The notes below the pieces were generated by a model. That model was not told the DNA's origin. It made no database searches and saw only the letters and a list, made by a program, of their open reading frames with translations. DNA of 64,000 nt from Agaricus subrufescens. Its lineage: Eukaryota; Basidiomycota; Agaricomycetes; Agaricales; Agaricaceae. The stretch spans positions 3,410,001 through 3,474,000 of the forward strand of contig CM057058.1 in assembly GCA_029945375.1 (NCBI GenBank). Direction: 5' to 3'. Positions 20,624 to 33,251 of this stretch are shown here, in pieces; the first letter of the stretch is position 1; every line of letters begins with the position of its first letter. Both the position numbers and the translations under genes were made by a program.

Positions 20624-22188
20624 ATGCAAGATGAGAAGGATGGAAAGATTAAAATGGATGGTAACAAGATTCGGTTCTCGAATGGTGCAGCAATTCCTCG
20701 AGAGGCAGGGTTGAATATCCGAGAGTGTGTTAGGAAATTTATGCCCGTGACTGTCACATCCTGGATTTATGAACCAGCAGATGAGGAGCCGGATATGGGA
20801 TATATAGGTCCTGCTTATGAGAATCCGCCAACTATTCTGAAAAGAGAGGAGGGGATAAATAAAAAGGATCTTGAGCTAGAAAGTTTGAAAGGGAAGATTG
20901 CTGGAATGGAGGTTCTACTGCATAAAATACCAGACGCGACGGGTAGTTCTGGACAGGGAGACTCCGAGACAGTAGTCGAGGGCAAAGATGATAGCGAGGA
21001 GGCACTCTTGAGAAAGTTATCGAGTTTGCTTTCTGCTGCTAAGGAGCAGGGCTCGGTTTTTTAGGACGTCCGGTGACAAAGCCAGTTTCTGGAAAACGGG
21101 TTAGTTTCAGAGGTATTAAGGCGACCGAGGACAATTCTAGGAAAGAGAACCCGGGAGAAGAGCAGAAAAATAAGAAGAAGGAAGTAGTTGAGGCAAAAGA
21201 GACCTCGTCTACGAGAGTCGAGAAGTTTCCTTATAGGAAGGTACCAGGGTTGAAAGTGGTAGTAGAAGTGCCACCACTACCTGCCAAGTATTTCAAGGAG
21301 AATAAAAGGGGACCGGCATACAAACACCAGACTAAAGTTGAGGAGGGTGTGGACGTAGTGGAACTTTTATCGAGGTTTGAAGGGAATCATATAACGATCA
21401 TGCAGAAGGAACTTCTGGCGTTGGCCCCTCGACTGCAAGAAGCCATGAAGGGACTCATCTCGAAAAAGAGAGTACCTACTGGTGAAGTATCAGTCATCAA
21501 GGAGGTAGTGGCAGAGGTACCGGGGTCAGTTGAGACAGAAGAAAACACCAACTCGGAAGATGAGGAAGGCGGATCCTGTAGAGTCATTGATGTAAACGTA
21601 TTAATGAGTACTGGGGGATCAGTTGAGACTAGTGGGGTCGAGGATATGTGTACAGGGAAAGACCCGGTACTGCAATTGTTGACTCGATACTCAGCAGAAG
21701 AGTTGAGGACTATGATATTTGCGATAGCAGAGCACAATTGTCTCTCAGCAAAGGATGTAGCTGAATTGACAGTCATTCCAACACTTATTAATGGTGTCTG
21801 AGAGGAAGAGGCACTGTTAGATAGCGGGTTGCAAGTTGTGATGATGTCGAGGGAGGCTGCCGCGGACTGTAAACTCAGTTGGGATCCGAGCCTGCAAATT
21901 AACATGCAATTGGCCAATGGGCAGGTGTCTTGGATGTGTGGTCTAGCCAAGAATGTGCCATTTACCTTAGGGGATCTCACAGTACAGCTTCAGGTGCACG
22001 TAGTCGAGAAGGCACCGTATAGAGTCTTACTGGGTCGTCCTTTTGACTTGGTTACAGCAAGCGAGGTCGTAAATCATCAAGACGGAAGACAGTATCTTAA
22101 TTTGAAAAACCCTGAGACTCAAGCCTCGACGTGTATTCTGACTTATGGTCGAGGACAACTTCCCTCTCGGCCGGCAGTAAATTTTTAA
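20624..22188 (+). pseudogene. Gypsy-2 gag-pol linker and aspartic protease
   Basis: Three frame pieces: an acidic linker (20,624-21,064), a Lys/Glu-rich linker (21,073-21,801) and the protease (21,808-22,188) with LLDSGLQVVMMSREAA, then LLGRPFDL for the flap and second half. DSG is the catalytic triad. The pieces are separated by single stops, for example TGA at 21,799. Confidence 0.7.
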
Positions 22189-22193
22189 GTCGC

Positions 22194-24120
22194 CTCGAGG
22201 ATTCCAAAGAGTGGGATGGAGGAGAGGTGGCTTGTATAATTGAAGCAGATGAAAACAGAGAAACTAGTATAACAGAGTATTTGCCTATCAAGACTGAAGC
22301 ATATACTATGGATGAGCTCAAACTTTTATATCTAGCCAAGAGCTTGGAAAGAAAAGGGGACTCGGATGAGAAAAAGACATTTGAGCAGTACCTGAATATA
22401 CTGTCGAGACCACACGACTTGAGAAATAAATCAGTCGCAGTGGAAGAGTTGGAGGAACCAGGTGATCCTCGAGAGTTAGTGCATTGTCTGGCAAAGAAGT
22501 ATAAGCCAGTCGCGCTGAAAGTCAGGCCTGTCCTAGGAGAAGTACCGGATAAATTTCGAATTGTTAGAAATATTATCGGGGATCCTCTAAAAGATATACT
22601 GGAACTACCGAGGAGGCCATCTGAGTTCGTACTGATGGGAAGATATACCAAGGAGCAAATGTTAAAAATGGATAAAGTGCATAGTGATGGGTTTTTATGG
22701 CCTGAGGAGGTTAAGTTGATGCATTGGTTAGTCGCGGCGCAAAATGAAGCATTTGCATGGGACGACTCGGAGAGGGGGAGCTTCAAGAAAGAATATTTCC
22801 CTTCAGTCGAGATTCTTACTGTGCCTCACACACCTTGGGTTTTGAGAAACTTGAGAATCCCACCTGCAGTTTATGATGAAGTATGTAGGATCATCCGGAG
22901 AAAGATTGATGCGGGAGTATATGAACCCTCAAATGCGTCTTATCGGTCGAGATGGTTCTGTGTAATTAAAAAGGATGGGAAGAGTTTGTGCCTAGTGCAC
23001 AGTCTCAAGCCTTTGAATGAGGTTACGATCGCGCACTTGGGGCTACCACCCGTGACCGAGGAGTTGGCAATGCATTTTGCGGGTCGAGCCTGTAATGGGA
23101 TACTCGATTTGTATGTGGGTTACGACAAAAGAGAAATCGCCGAGGGTTCAAGGGACCTAACGACGTTCCAGATGCCGTTCGGGGCCTTACACCTGGTTAC
23201 CTTGCCAATGGGATAGACTAATTCTGTGCCGATCTTTCACGAGGATGTGACTTACATTCTCTGAGACGAGATTCCCAAGTTCACATTGCCATATATAGAC
23301 AATGTGCCAATTAGGGGCCCCACAACTAGATATGAAAATGCTGAGGGAGTACCGGAAGTCTTGCATGATAATTTGGGGATTAGAAAATTCGTGTTTGAAC
23401 ATATGGAAAACATGAATCGTATTCTACAGTGAATGAAATATGCTGGGGGAACGTTCTCGGGACCTAAAATGACGATATGTGTGGATACAGTGGTTATCCT
23501 AGGATTCGAGTGTTCATATAAAGGGCAAAAGCTGAAAGTGGAAACGATCGAGAAAATTTTGAATTGGGGTGACTGTGAAAACACTACTGACGTCCGAGCT
23601 TTCTTGGGGATGGTGGTAATGTGTAGACATCACATTCGAGACTTTGTTATGAAGGCAGTTCCCTTGTATAATCTTTGCAAGAAGGGAGTTACCTTCGAGT
23701 GGGGCATGATTGAGAAAGTGGCTCAGCTTGAGATCAAAGAAGCTATCCAAGACTGTTTTCATACGTGGAATCCGAGGTTTCCGAGTGAGCAGCCAATTGC
23801 CTTAGCTGTGGACTCATCTTGGAGGGCTGTTGGGTATTGCCTGTATCAGCGAGACAAGTTGGAGCCAAAAATAATTCATTATATCAAATTTAATTCAATA
23901 TTAATGGATCCGAGGCAACAACGGTATTCTCAACCGAAGTGAGAGTTAGTGGGATTGCGCATGGCGTTTGAGGAGGAGAATTATTTGCTTTGAGGGTGTC
24001 GAAATCTCATTGTCGAGACTGATGCGAAGTACTTGCATGGAATGTTAAACAATGCTGGCAAGTTACTCAGTGCGACTGTGAATTGTTGGGTGGTTTATAT
24101 TCAAACTCATTTCCACTTCA
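22194..24120 (+). pseudogene. Gypsy-2 reverse transcriptase and RNase H
   Basis: RT region with YRSRWFCVIKKDGKSL, GILDLYVGYDKREIAEGSRD and FQMPFGALHLVTLPMG, followed by a TAG where Trp is usual. The active-site box reads LPYIDNVPI, so the second catalytic Asp is Asn. The thumb (FLGMVVMCRHHI) and RNase H (ALAVDSSWRAVGYCLYQ) follow, broken by TGA codons at 23,431, 23,941 and 23,992. Confidence 0.8.
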
Positions 24121-24335
24121 CACTGGTTCACTGAAAAGGAAAAGGCTTTGGGCCTGATGGATTATCTCAGAGGAAATGGTATCCCGGAGATAAAGCAACT
24201 CGACAGTATGATGATGGGTCAGATGATGACGGAGAAGAGATTGAGTTAGTTAAGGAGAATGAGGGAGAAGAAGACCCTCTACCAATAGATGATTTTGTCG
24301 AGGAAATAGATGACAGAAAAGGTTTCTTTGCTGAA

Positions 24336-25964
24336 GTGATAGCAGTGGACCATAGTTATCAATTGGACCTCAACTTCACAAGAAAGTGTCTGGAGGTGGA
24401 AATCGCGGAAAAGCGACGATTATCTAACGATCGAGACGTTGCCAAACCGGTTCAAGTATTCCTTGGGAAAATGATCGAGGAAGAGGAACAGGCGGTAAAT
24501 GAAGAAAATGGTCGAGATGGTTACAATGAGGATCGCAGGACCATTGCGGCTCGAGAACAGGACAGTTGGTTGGGAAAGGTCCGAGACTGGATTGTTCATC
24601 GAGTGGAGAGATTACCAAAAGATTGACTTACAATCGAGGAGGCAAAATTGTCAAGAGTGGCCTCAAACTTCTGGTTAGATAAAGATGGGAAGTTATATCA
24701 TCGAAGACCAGGGGATGATTATGCTCAGTTGGTGATCGAGATAGAAAATAGGATGGAAATCATGAGGGAAAGTCATGACAAATTGGGGCATCAAGGAGTG
24801 TATGCTACGTCGAGACTGATCAGTCAATGGTTTTGGTGGCCCGAGATGGAAGCCGATGTTAGCTGGTACGTTTGTTTGTGTCACTTATGTCAGGTGCGGC
24901 AAAAGATGGCAATGGAGTTGCCACCAGTGGTTATGCATACTCCCTCGATCTTTCAAGTTTTGCATGCGGACACAGTACACATGACACCTGCCTCGAATGG
25001 TTGTAAATACATTGTGCATGGCAGATGTGGACTTTTGTCATGGATGGAGGCAAAAGTGTTGAGAACCGAGGACGCAAAATCAATTGGTCAATGGCTATTC
25101 GAGGACATAATCTGTCGATGGGGCAGTCTTGTGAAAATAGTCACAGACAATGGCTCGGCATTTAGGAAAGCGGTGAGGTGGCTCAAAGATAAATATGGAA
25201 TTAGGGGTGTAACAATCTCGCCATATAACTCAAGGGCTAATGGCATTGTCAAGAGGCCTCATTGGGATGTATGGCAGATGTTATACAAGGCTATGGATGG
25301 TGAAGTAAAAAAGTGGTTTTGGCACCTACATCAAGTTATGTGGGCAGACAGGATTACTGTAAGGAAGGGGACAGGATGTTCTCCCTACTTCATGGTTACC
25401 AGGGCTCATCCTACGATACCTTTGGACATAGTTGAGGTGACTTGGTTGGTGAAATATCCTGATTGATTTGTCGAGACTGCGGAGTTGATCAGTCTAAGGG
25501 CTCTCACGCTGGCTAAACATGTTAAACATGTGGAGCAAATGAGAGCAAGGCTGACAAAGGAAAAAGTCGATCGAGCTTTGAAATTGGAGGAAGATGCAAA
25601 AGCGAGGATTAGGGAATATGATCTGGAGGCAGGGAGCTTGGTCCTGGTGAAGAATTCCATGATCGAGATGTCAGCCAATAGGAAAATGAAACCTCGATAT
25701 CTTGGACCCATGGTAGTGGTTTGAAGGTTGAAAGGGGGAGCATATGTTCTGGCCAAGATGGATGGCTCGGTATGGCAAAATAAAGTGGCTGCATTCCGGG
25801 TTATTCCTTACCTGGCGAGGGAGAAACTCGAGTATTCCGGCGCGATCATTAGGCTGTTGGATATGAGTGAGGAGGAGTTAGAACTATTGGAGGATCCAGT
25901 CAAGACATTTGATTTAGACAAGGAAGCCAATGAGTCAGACAAGGAGACAGTCAAGGGAGAATAG
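24336..25964 (+). pseudogene. Gypsy-2 integrase and pol C-terminus
   Basis: The zinc domain has SHDKLGHQGVYATSRL and CLCHLCQ (24,760-24,890). The core has VLHADTVHMTP, KIVTDNGSAF and NSRANGIVKRPHWDV, so the Glu of the D,D,E triad is Lys here. The C-terminal piece (25,485-25,964) contains the SH3-like GSLVLVKN and NRKMKPRYLGPMVVV. Single stops separate the parts. Confidence 0.78.
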
Positions 25965-25999
25965 AACCTTTGCTATTGAACACTAACTAGGAGAAAACT

Positions 26000-27844
26000 A
26001 GTCTTGGACAGGTATGCTATAACGTTAAATAGCCTACTTGTCTGCCTTGTTCTGGAATCGTTTATCACACTGCTCGAGGAGCTGAGACAAGAACTCATAC
26101 TCTCACGCATAGAAACAATAGTGTGAGGTAGTGAATTCGAGTTGTTGGGCAGACTCGATGAGAGCAGTGGTAGTGGCCAAAAGTTGGTGCTGCAAGGCTT
26201 GATAGCTTGCATCCAAGACTATGAGGTGGGCGGCCTCGTTGGCCTCGACTGACAAAGAATGAATGTTGGACACCAAGGTGTTGGCTGAGAAGAGAATTAG
26301 AAGAAGTGAAGGTGAAAAGAGTCTAGGACGCACCAGTAGCAGCCGAGATAACGTTCAAAATGGGTGGATGTTCCTGAGGCTGTAATCAGAGGGTGTTGAG
26401 ATAGTGTTCTCACTGGATTTCGGAGCCAGGGAGCGGCATGTAGAAAATGCATACTGTTTGCGCTGTGCCGGGATATAGATCCTAGGAAAGAAAAAGAAAT
26501 GAGGTCCGAGAACATCAGTTCTAGACAGGAAGCTTACAGTTGTGGACATAGAGTTGCTACAAGGGCGAGTCTGCATAACTTGATCTTGGTTGCCTAGGAT
26601 AGTGGGCCTGGTGACATTTTGAGTTATCGGCGCTGCACTCTGAAGAGAGGCAGGTCCAGGACCATCCGAGGATGGGGAAGGAATGGCTTCACTGTCTACC
26701 TCCATCTGAGGGTGTGGATTAGCATGAATGAGTGCAAGATAAAGGTGCATACGTTTAGAGAAGTGGAAGGCTGGAGTAGTGTCGCAGTCTCGACTATAGT
26801 CTGGGACTCTACTTCGTCCTCGGAGGACTCTGAGCTGTCTGGAGGAAGTCAAGGAATAGTTTGACGCCTCTAGAATAGGCTGGTATAGAAAAGCGAGAGT
26901 GGAAAGTTGGCTGATCTTACCTTCTTGGCTGGAGGTTCAGAAGTGCCTCGACCAGTAGTGTCATCACGTTCTGCAGCTGGCTTTGTAGGGGGACCTCGTT
27001 TGCCGTTTCTGAGATTGCAATCTACAGCACTAAGCATGGTACACAACTCGTTGAAAACTGCGGGTTGCTTGTGACCCTTGCCTCAGAAGTTAGCGTAGGA
27101 TTCGTACATGCTTTTGGAATGAGCGAGGAGCTGTTGTGTTTCACTAGAAGACTGAGCAACAGTGTAGTGCTGCAGGGCCTGCAGAAGAGAAGTCTAGGAT
27201 GTTGTGAGCACGGAATGATTCAGTCGAGGAGAAAAGGAGGGATACCAGAAAACTTCCCGCTGCCTCGAGTGGACTGGCCAAACTCTGGGCAACAGCAGGA
27301 CTAGTGTGTTGACAATTGAAGCGGTGGAAATAAGATGAAATTTCCGCATCGAGGAGATGTACAGCTTCCTCGTACGCCTGTTTAGCGGGAAGTGCTGGTT
27401 CAGTAGGCATGGGAGTAGTATGGCAATCCTTGTCTGAAGAGCTACTGTCAAAGTAGGGCGAGATGCTATCGTGATAGTGGGAGAGATTATAGGAAGGGGA
27501 TAGACCCCTCCCTTGACCAAGACCACCTCGTAATAAACCCCTACCATGGCCTTGGCCACTGCGTCTGTGACGGAAAGGATTGGAGTTGTCGTACGATCAA
27601 AGCTGATGCAAACTACAGTCGAGACACATGTTTAGGCTGCGAGACATTCTATGGAGAACTTATATTCGTCGAGAATGCAGTCGAGGGTATGATTGAGGAA
27701 AATTTTTTTTTCTGAGCAAGAGCAGTGATCGACGAGGATGTCTGTTTCCATAGTGAGGGGGAGAGACGCATCTTGGATCGGTTTTAACTCAGAAATCAGG
27801 GGATTAAAATGGGTTCTATTAGGCGAGGTGTTGCACCAAGGCAA
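26000..27844 (-). pseudogene. Antisense spliced gene Y inside Gypsy-2
   Basis: Minus-strand coding-like exons lie between pol and gene X. The first frame starts MPWCNTSPNRTHFNPLISEL (27,844). A Gly/Arg-rich exon (GHGRGLLRGGLGQGRGL, about 27,560-27,500) continues in frame to SYFHRFNCQH and AHNILDFSSAGPAALHC (27,144). Further pieces occur at 26,852-26,530 and 26,515-26,016, with some in-frame stops. I do not recognise a domain. The arrangement suggests a passenger gene carried antisense to gag-pol. Confidence 0.4.
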
Positions 27845-28354
27845 TGTTACAAGACGGGGCTACTCTAACAGAATCTGGGGCAGATCTATAAATAAGCTCT
27901 GATTGATCGGGTTATTTATAGGCTGGCGCAGAACGAGAACACAAGTGAGAGTGAGACTATATAGAGGGGGTGCGGAACACTTAAGAAACGCTGAGCCACT
28001 TATTGTCTAGGATCGGGAATTCACACTCAGTAGTAAAAGAGTCGCAGAGATAAAATCGACATAACATTGAGTGGGGATTTTTGGAAACGAGACATGGTAG
28101 CATGATGCTACTACAGGATGAGGAAACAACAGGGCAAGGAGAGAACAAGATGAGAGAAGAACTAGTCTGAAGAGAAACGAGGGCTAACTACATGCAATTA
28201 AGAAGTAGTAAAGCACTAATGTGAGATAAGACTAGTGAGAAAAGTTCAAGAAAAAGAGAGAAAAAACAGAAAAACAATGTTTGAGGTGGATATATAAAAG
28301 AAACACAAAACAGAGGACAACTGCTGGCACCGATTGAGTACCCAATCGACACGC
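27845..28354. other. Region between antisense genes Y and X
   Basis: About 500 bp without a reading frame; it should hold the promoter of gene Y and the 3' region of gene X (both minus strand). Several GA-rich runs are present at 28,100-28,280. Confidence 0.35.
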
Positions 28355-30535
28355 CTACCCCTCGACGCCCTTGGAGAAGGCAGCCGCCTGACCGTTGGTG
28401 TTGCTGGGCGAGGTTGGCTGGAGAGAGGCCTCGACATCCATAGTGCTAGGGGAGGTTGGTGAAAGAGGAGTCTGCATCATTTGCCCAGAAGGCGTAGACG
28501 GGGCAGCTCCAGCAGGAGATCGAGTGGGTGAGTTGGGCTCAGTAGGGATAGCTGCCGGTTCGGGCACCATCATCAGAGGAACGCAGAGGTAGTCGTCGAA
28601 CGCCTTGGAGAATTGAGGGTTAGCATGAGTAGATGGCGGAATGTTGGCCTTGTCGCAGGCTGTGATGTGACAGTCCCACCAGGAGGGTTGAATGAGAGGC
28701 TGCTGATCTTTGACAAGGAAGGGCTTCTCGCCCATCCACTCGCTGAAGCGGCGGAAAGAATTGTACAGTGCGCAACCAGAGATGAGGAGGTTTTCGGAGC
28801 AACATGGACCAGAGAGAGTGTCGAGTGCCTCAACATCGTAAGTGGGAAGATTGGAGGCGGTGAGAGCGTGCTCATCATAGCTGACAATCTGCTCAGTGTC
28901 AGCAAGCAGCGTTTCAAACCCTTCAACATCAGAAACGAGCTGGGCCTCGATCCAGAACTCAGGCTTTTTGTTGTGATAGTGATAAGCCGCAAGGAAGTCG
29001 ATGGCGCTCTCGACAACGAGCAAACAATAGTGGGAGATGGCGAGGCTGAGCTGTTGCTCCAAGCCTTGGATCTGGTAGTGGGCGACGTTGAGGTTGTGGT
29101 TGCAAATGCAGAGTCCTGGATAAAGTCAGTAAGGGAGAAGAGTTAAAAGCAAAAAGGGTGGCAGGCATACCATTGCCTGCAATAAATGTAGGCACGTGGC
29201 ACAGCTCAGCTGCGAATTGACGCAAGGCAGGGGGTTTGGTTTTGCTGTAGTGGCCGGCGCAGTCATGGTTGCACTGATTGCACTCGACGCCAGTGATGAG
29301 GGCATCAACGCAATGCTGTGCATCCTCAGCGGACTCTCCACGGTGACGTTTGATGGGGTTGTCTGTGGTGCACACCAAGTGGAAGTTGCATGTGCAGTTA
29401 AGACAGTTGGCAGAGCAAGGGGAATACTAAGAAAAGATGTTCAGAAGAAGTAGAGGGAAGGAGTTAAATGGTGGCATACCGGATCATAGGAGACAGTGAA
29501 ATGTGTAGCCAGACCATCGAGATAAGGAGCACCAGGAGCAAGACCAAGTTGATGAGTTAAAGAAGTATTGGTGCGAACTAGGAAATGCAGATTAGTAGAA
29601 GAGAGGAAGAAAGTGTAAAGCATGTACCGTGAGGTTCCTCTGAACTGTCAGAATCGACAGTTGTGGGAGTCTTGACCATCTTGGATTGCTTTGATCGAGT
29701 ACTTCGAGAACGAGTTGCCGGGGCAGCCTTTGAAGGAGGTGCAGGCTTACGACGAGAGGCAGCCGGTTTACGTTTTTTGGAGGAGGACTTTTCCATGTCA
29801 ACATTGGAATCGTCGAGTTCATCCTCTTGAACCACTTCATCTTCGTTGTCGCTTTTGCTTTCCTCGTTGCTGATGAAGACGGGATCAGGCTCAGAAGACG
29901 ATGAGGAGGAGGTGATTTCAATGACAGCAGTATAAGAGCCAGCCGGGAATTTACTACCAGTAGTTTTGCAAGCCAGACACTTGCCAGAGCCAGGGCGTGG
30001 AGAATGGGCAGGTGCCGGAGCTTTGATTGGAGAAATCTTCTCAATTTTGGGAACTACCTCAGGGGTAGTTTTAGGTGATGGAGAATGCAGACGCTGGCAT
30101 TTGGTGGCAGGAGGTTTGGTCTCACCACGATGAGTGGAACCAGCAGTTGAACTAGCAGCGGGATTAGGCAGGACATGAACCTCTGCTAGATTAGGCCGAG
30201 GAGCCTCTGATGCCACCCGAGCTGTGATTCAAGCCACCGCGATATTAGAAGTGCAAACAGCAGCAAAGAGACGTTGTGCCCAAGCTATGGGCCACTCACC
30301 AAGAGATCGGCGAGGAGGGGGTTGATGAGGAGTCCGAGCCGAAGCTGAGGAAGTCGAGGGAGCTGCAAGAACGGCAGGAGTCAGAAGACGAGAAGAAGGA
30401 GAACAGAAAGAGGCAGGCTGCAAACATTGCGCTGGCGTTGGAGTACAAGCGATGGCCAGGAGGACGGAAGGCACCAGAGGGGTAGACAAAGGGTGAATGG
30501 CCGAGGGCGAAGTCGGTAAGATAGTCTGCGGAGTG
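28355..30535 (-). pseudogene. Antisense spliced gene X inside Gypsy-2, main part
   Basis: Exons on the minus strand: 30,535-29,628, 29,577-29,480, 29,426-29,171 and 29,115-28,355. The introns are 50, 53 and 55 nt with GT..AG ends, and all joins keep the frame. The protein has a Ser/Pro-rich front, a basic patch with SSKKRKPAASRRKPAPPSK, a Cys cluster (YSPCSANCLNCTCNFHLVC, then VECNQCNHDCAGH) that could bind zinc, a coiled region and a Pro/Ser-rich tail ending at a TAG at 28,355. One TGA breaks exon 1 (30,229). The 5' part of the gene is not upstream here but at 41,268-41,607 in the opposite orientation. Function is unknown. Confidence 0.55.
30528..30535 (+). repeat. 8-bp flank of P1, left: GCGGAGTG
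   Basis: Equals the reverse complement of the left flank of P2 (CACTCCGC, 41,600-41,607) and does not match the right flank of P1. See the inversion finding. Confidence 0.85.
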
Positions 30536-33243
30536 CACTAGTAGCTAGCACTTTATTCATAATTATTGGGTGTATCCAAAGATGCCATCTTCATAATTCC
30601 TGATAACCTTTCATTATCATAACTATCCAACCACTCTTCCCATAAAATCTTCATTCATTATATATCCTTCCATGGATTTCTTCATTCATTGCATATCTTC
30701 ATAACTATTTCTTCATTGTTTCAATAGACATCTTCATTCATTGCATATCTTCATAACCATTTTCATTTCATTACCCATCATTTTCCCCATCATTCTGGCC
30801 ATCAATAGGCAATCAGGCCATCAAAAGCTAATCTAGGCATCAATCTTGTTCATCAATACATCATTTTTACCATCACCATCACTCCTCCCATCAACAATCC
30901 CATCAGTGATTCCATCAACAATCCCATCAGTCCCATCAGAGTGGTAGTGCAATAAATGGTTGCTCAATTGCTGGTCATTGGCTGGCTCAATTGTTATGAA
31001 ACTTTGAATATAATGTAATATAGATAATATGTCTATATGTATGCAATATTATGTGGTACTGAGCAGCATATTGCCTGATATGGCAGCGCTTTTCCAGGGC
31101 ACAAAAAGGGCTGCTGTGAGCGCATTTCTGGATTCCCCTGAATGAAATGCGCATCGATGGAAAGCCCTTATTAGGGCTTTCCAACGAATGTACTTGCGCA
31201 ATATTTGGTCAAGAAATGGGAAGGATATGAGCTGCTCAAATTTGTGGAATAAAAGGAGCTGCGGTGGGTGCAGTTCCTGGCTGTTCTGGACAATATTGCA
31301 CGGGCACAGAGCCATGCAGGAGGGCCTTTAACGAATCCAGTTTTGCAGCTTTTCAAAAGGAAATAGAAGAGATATGATCCAATTACACTTTGATGACAAA
31401 AAGGCTGCAGTGAGCGCACCTGGCAACTAATATACATGAAATTTAGATCGTTGGAAGGCCCTTTACAAGGGCTTTCTAACGAGTATAGTATCATAGTATT
31501 TCAATAGGAAATGGGAAAGTTATAATCAAATTACACTTTGGGTAGAAACAGAGAGAGATCACTCTATAGCAGGCTAGATATTGATGCAATACCACTATAC
31601 ATTGTAGGCAGTAACTGTACATTTCTATCCAAATATTGCATGTAACATCTCACGGATTGAGCAGAAGAATATTGCTCTAGAAGCTAAACAATAATTTGCA
31701 TTTTTATGGTAAAAAATACAGTTTATCCACACATTTCTTCTATAATATCTTTCAATTAATACATGGAAGAGTAGCTACTAAATGTCCCTATCAAATGCAA
31801 AAGATCCCTTGTCAATTGAGAAGGAATTGAGGTAGATAAACCTAAAAAAGCGTTCAAAAGGAGGAAGAGCATGAAATAAAGCAAAGAACTAATAGCATAT
31901 ACATGTACTATTCATGTCTTAGTCGCTTTTTTACATGTATCTCCCTCACTTCTTACTCAATTGACAAGGGGTCTTTTGCATTTGATAGGGACATTTAGTA
32001 GCTACTCTTCCATGTATTATTGAAAGATATTATAGAAGAAATGTGTGGATAAACTGTATTTTTTACCATAAAATGCAAATTATTGTTTAGCTTCTAGAGC
32101 AATATGCCCTTCTGCTCAATCCGTGAGATGCTACATGCAATATCTGGATAGGAATGTAAAGTTACTGCCTACAATGTATAGTGGTATTGCATTCAATATC
32201 TAGCCTGCTATAGAGTGATCTCTCTCTGTTTCTACCCAAAGTGTAATTTGATTATAACTTTCTCATTTCCTATTGAAATACTATGATACTATACTCGTTA
32301 GAAAGCCCTTAAAAAGGGCTTTTCAACGATATACATCTCATGTATATTAGTTGCCAGGTGCGCTTACTGCAGCCTTTTTGTCATCAAAGTGTAATTGGAT
32401 CATATCTCTTCCATTTCCTTTTGAAAGGCTGCCAAACTACATTCGTTAAAAGCCCTTCTGCATGGCTTTGTGCTCACATAATATTGTGTAGAACAGCCAG
32501 GAACTGCACCTACAGCAGCTCCTTTTATACCAGGGATTTGAGCAGCTCATATCCTTCCCATTTCTTGACCAAATATTGCGCAAGTACATTCGTTGGAAAG
32601 CGCTTAACAGGGGCTTTCCATCGATGTGCATTTCATTCAGGGGAACCCAGAAATGCGCTCACAGCAGCCCTTTTTGTGCCCTGGAAAAGCGCTGCCATAT
32701 CAGGCAATATGCTGCTCAGTACCACATAATATTGCATACATATAGACTTATTATGTATATTACATTATATTTAAAGTTTCATAACAATTGAGCCAGCCAA
32801 TGACCAGCAATTGAGCAACCATTTATTGCACTACCACTCTGATGGGACTGATGGGATTGTTGATGGAATCACTGATGGGATTGTTGATGGGAGGAGTGAT
32901 GGTGATGGTAAAAATGATGTATTGATGAACAAGATTGATGCCTAGATTAGCTTTTGATGGCCTGATTGCCTATTGATGGCCAGAATGATGGGGAAAATGA
33001 TGGGTAATGAAATGAAAATGGTTATGAAGATATGCAATGAATGAAGATGTCTATTGAAACAATGAAGAAATAGTTATGAAGATATACAATGAATGAAGAA
33101 ATCCATGGGAAGGATATATAATGAATGAAGATTTTATGGGAAGAGTGGTTGGATAGTTATGATAATGAAAGGTTATCAGGAATTATGAAGATGGCATCTT
33201 TGGATACACCCAATAATTATGAATAAATTGCTAGCTACTAGTG
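30536..33243. mobile_element. Palindromic foldback element P1, 2,708 bp, no coding capacity
   Basis: Both ends read CACTAGTAGCTAGCA inward. The left arm (30,536-31,831) and right arm (31,946-33,243) are inverted copies over about 1.3 kb with few differences, around a 114-bp spacer. The outer 400 bp of each arm is made of GATGG/GAATGAAGAT-type simple repeats. The inner part has imperfect subrepeats that each carry a small hairpin (GGAAAGCCC..GGGCTTTCC). Predicted frames in the arms overlap each other and are mirrored in the second arm, so none is supported. The 8-bp duplications found after undoing the inversion suggest the hAT superfamily. Confidence 0.85.
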
Positions 33244-33251
33244 TCGCGCTG
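33244..33251 (+). repeat. 8-bp flank of P1, right: TCGCGCTG
   Basis: Equals the reverse complement of the right flank of P2 (CAGCGCGA, 44,101-44,108). Confidence 0.85.

Noticed and set aside
30590..30960. ATCATT/CCATCA-rich stretch as a CRISPR-like or satellite array
   Set aside because: Irregular short repeats without spacers, mirrored at 32,830-33,200 as the other arm of P1.
31049..32729. Open frames of 85-130 codons inside the palindromic elements
   Set aside because: They occur in overlapping frames and are mirrored in the other arm and the other copy, so they follow from the repeat and not from selection for protein.
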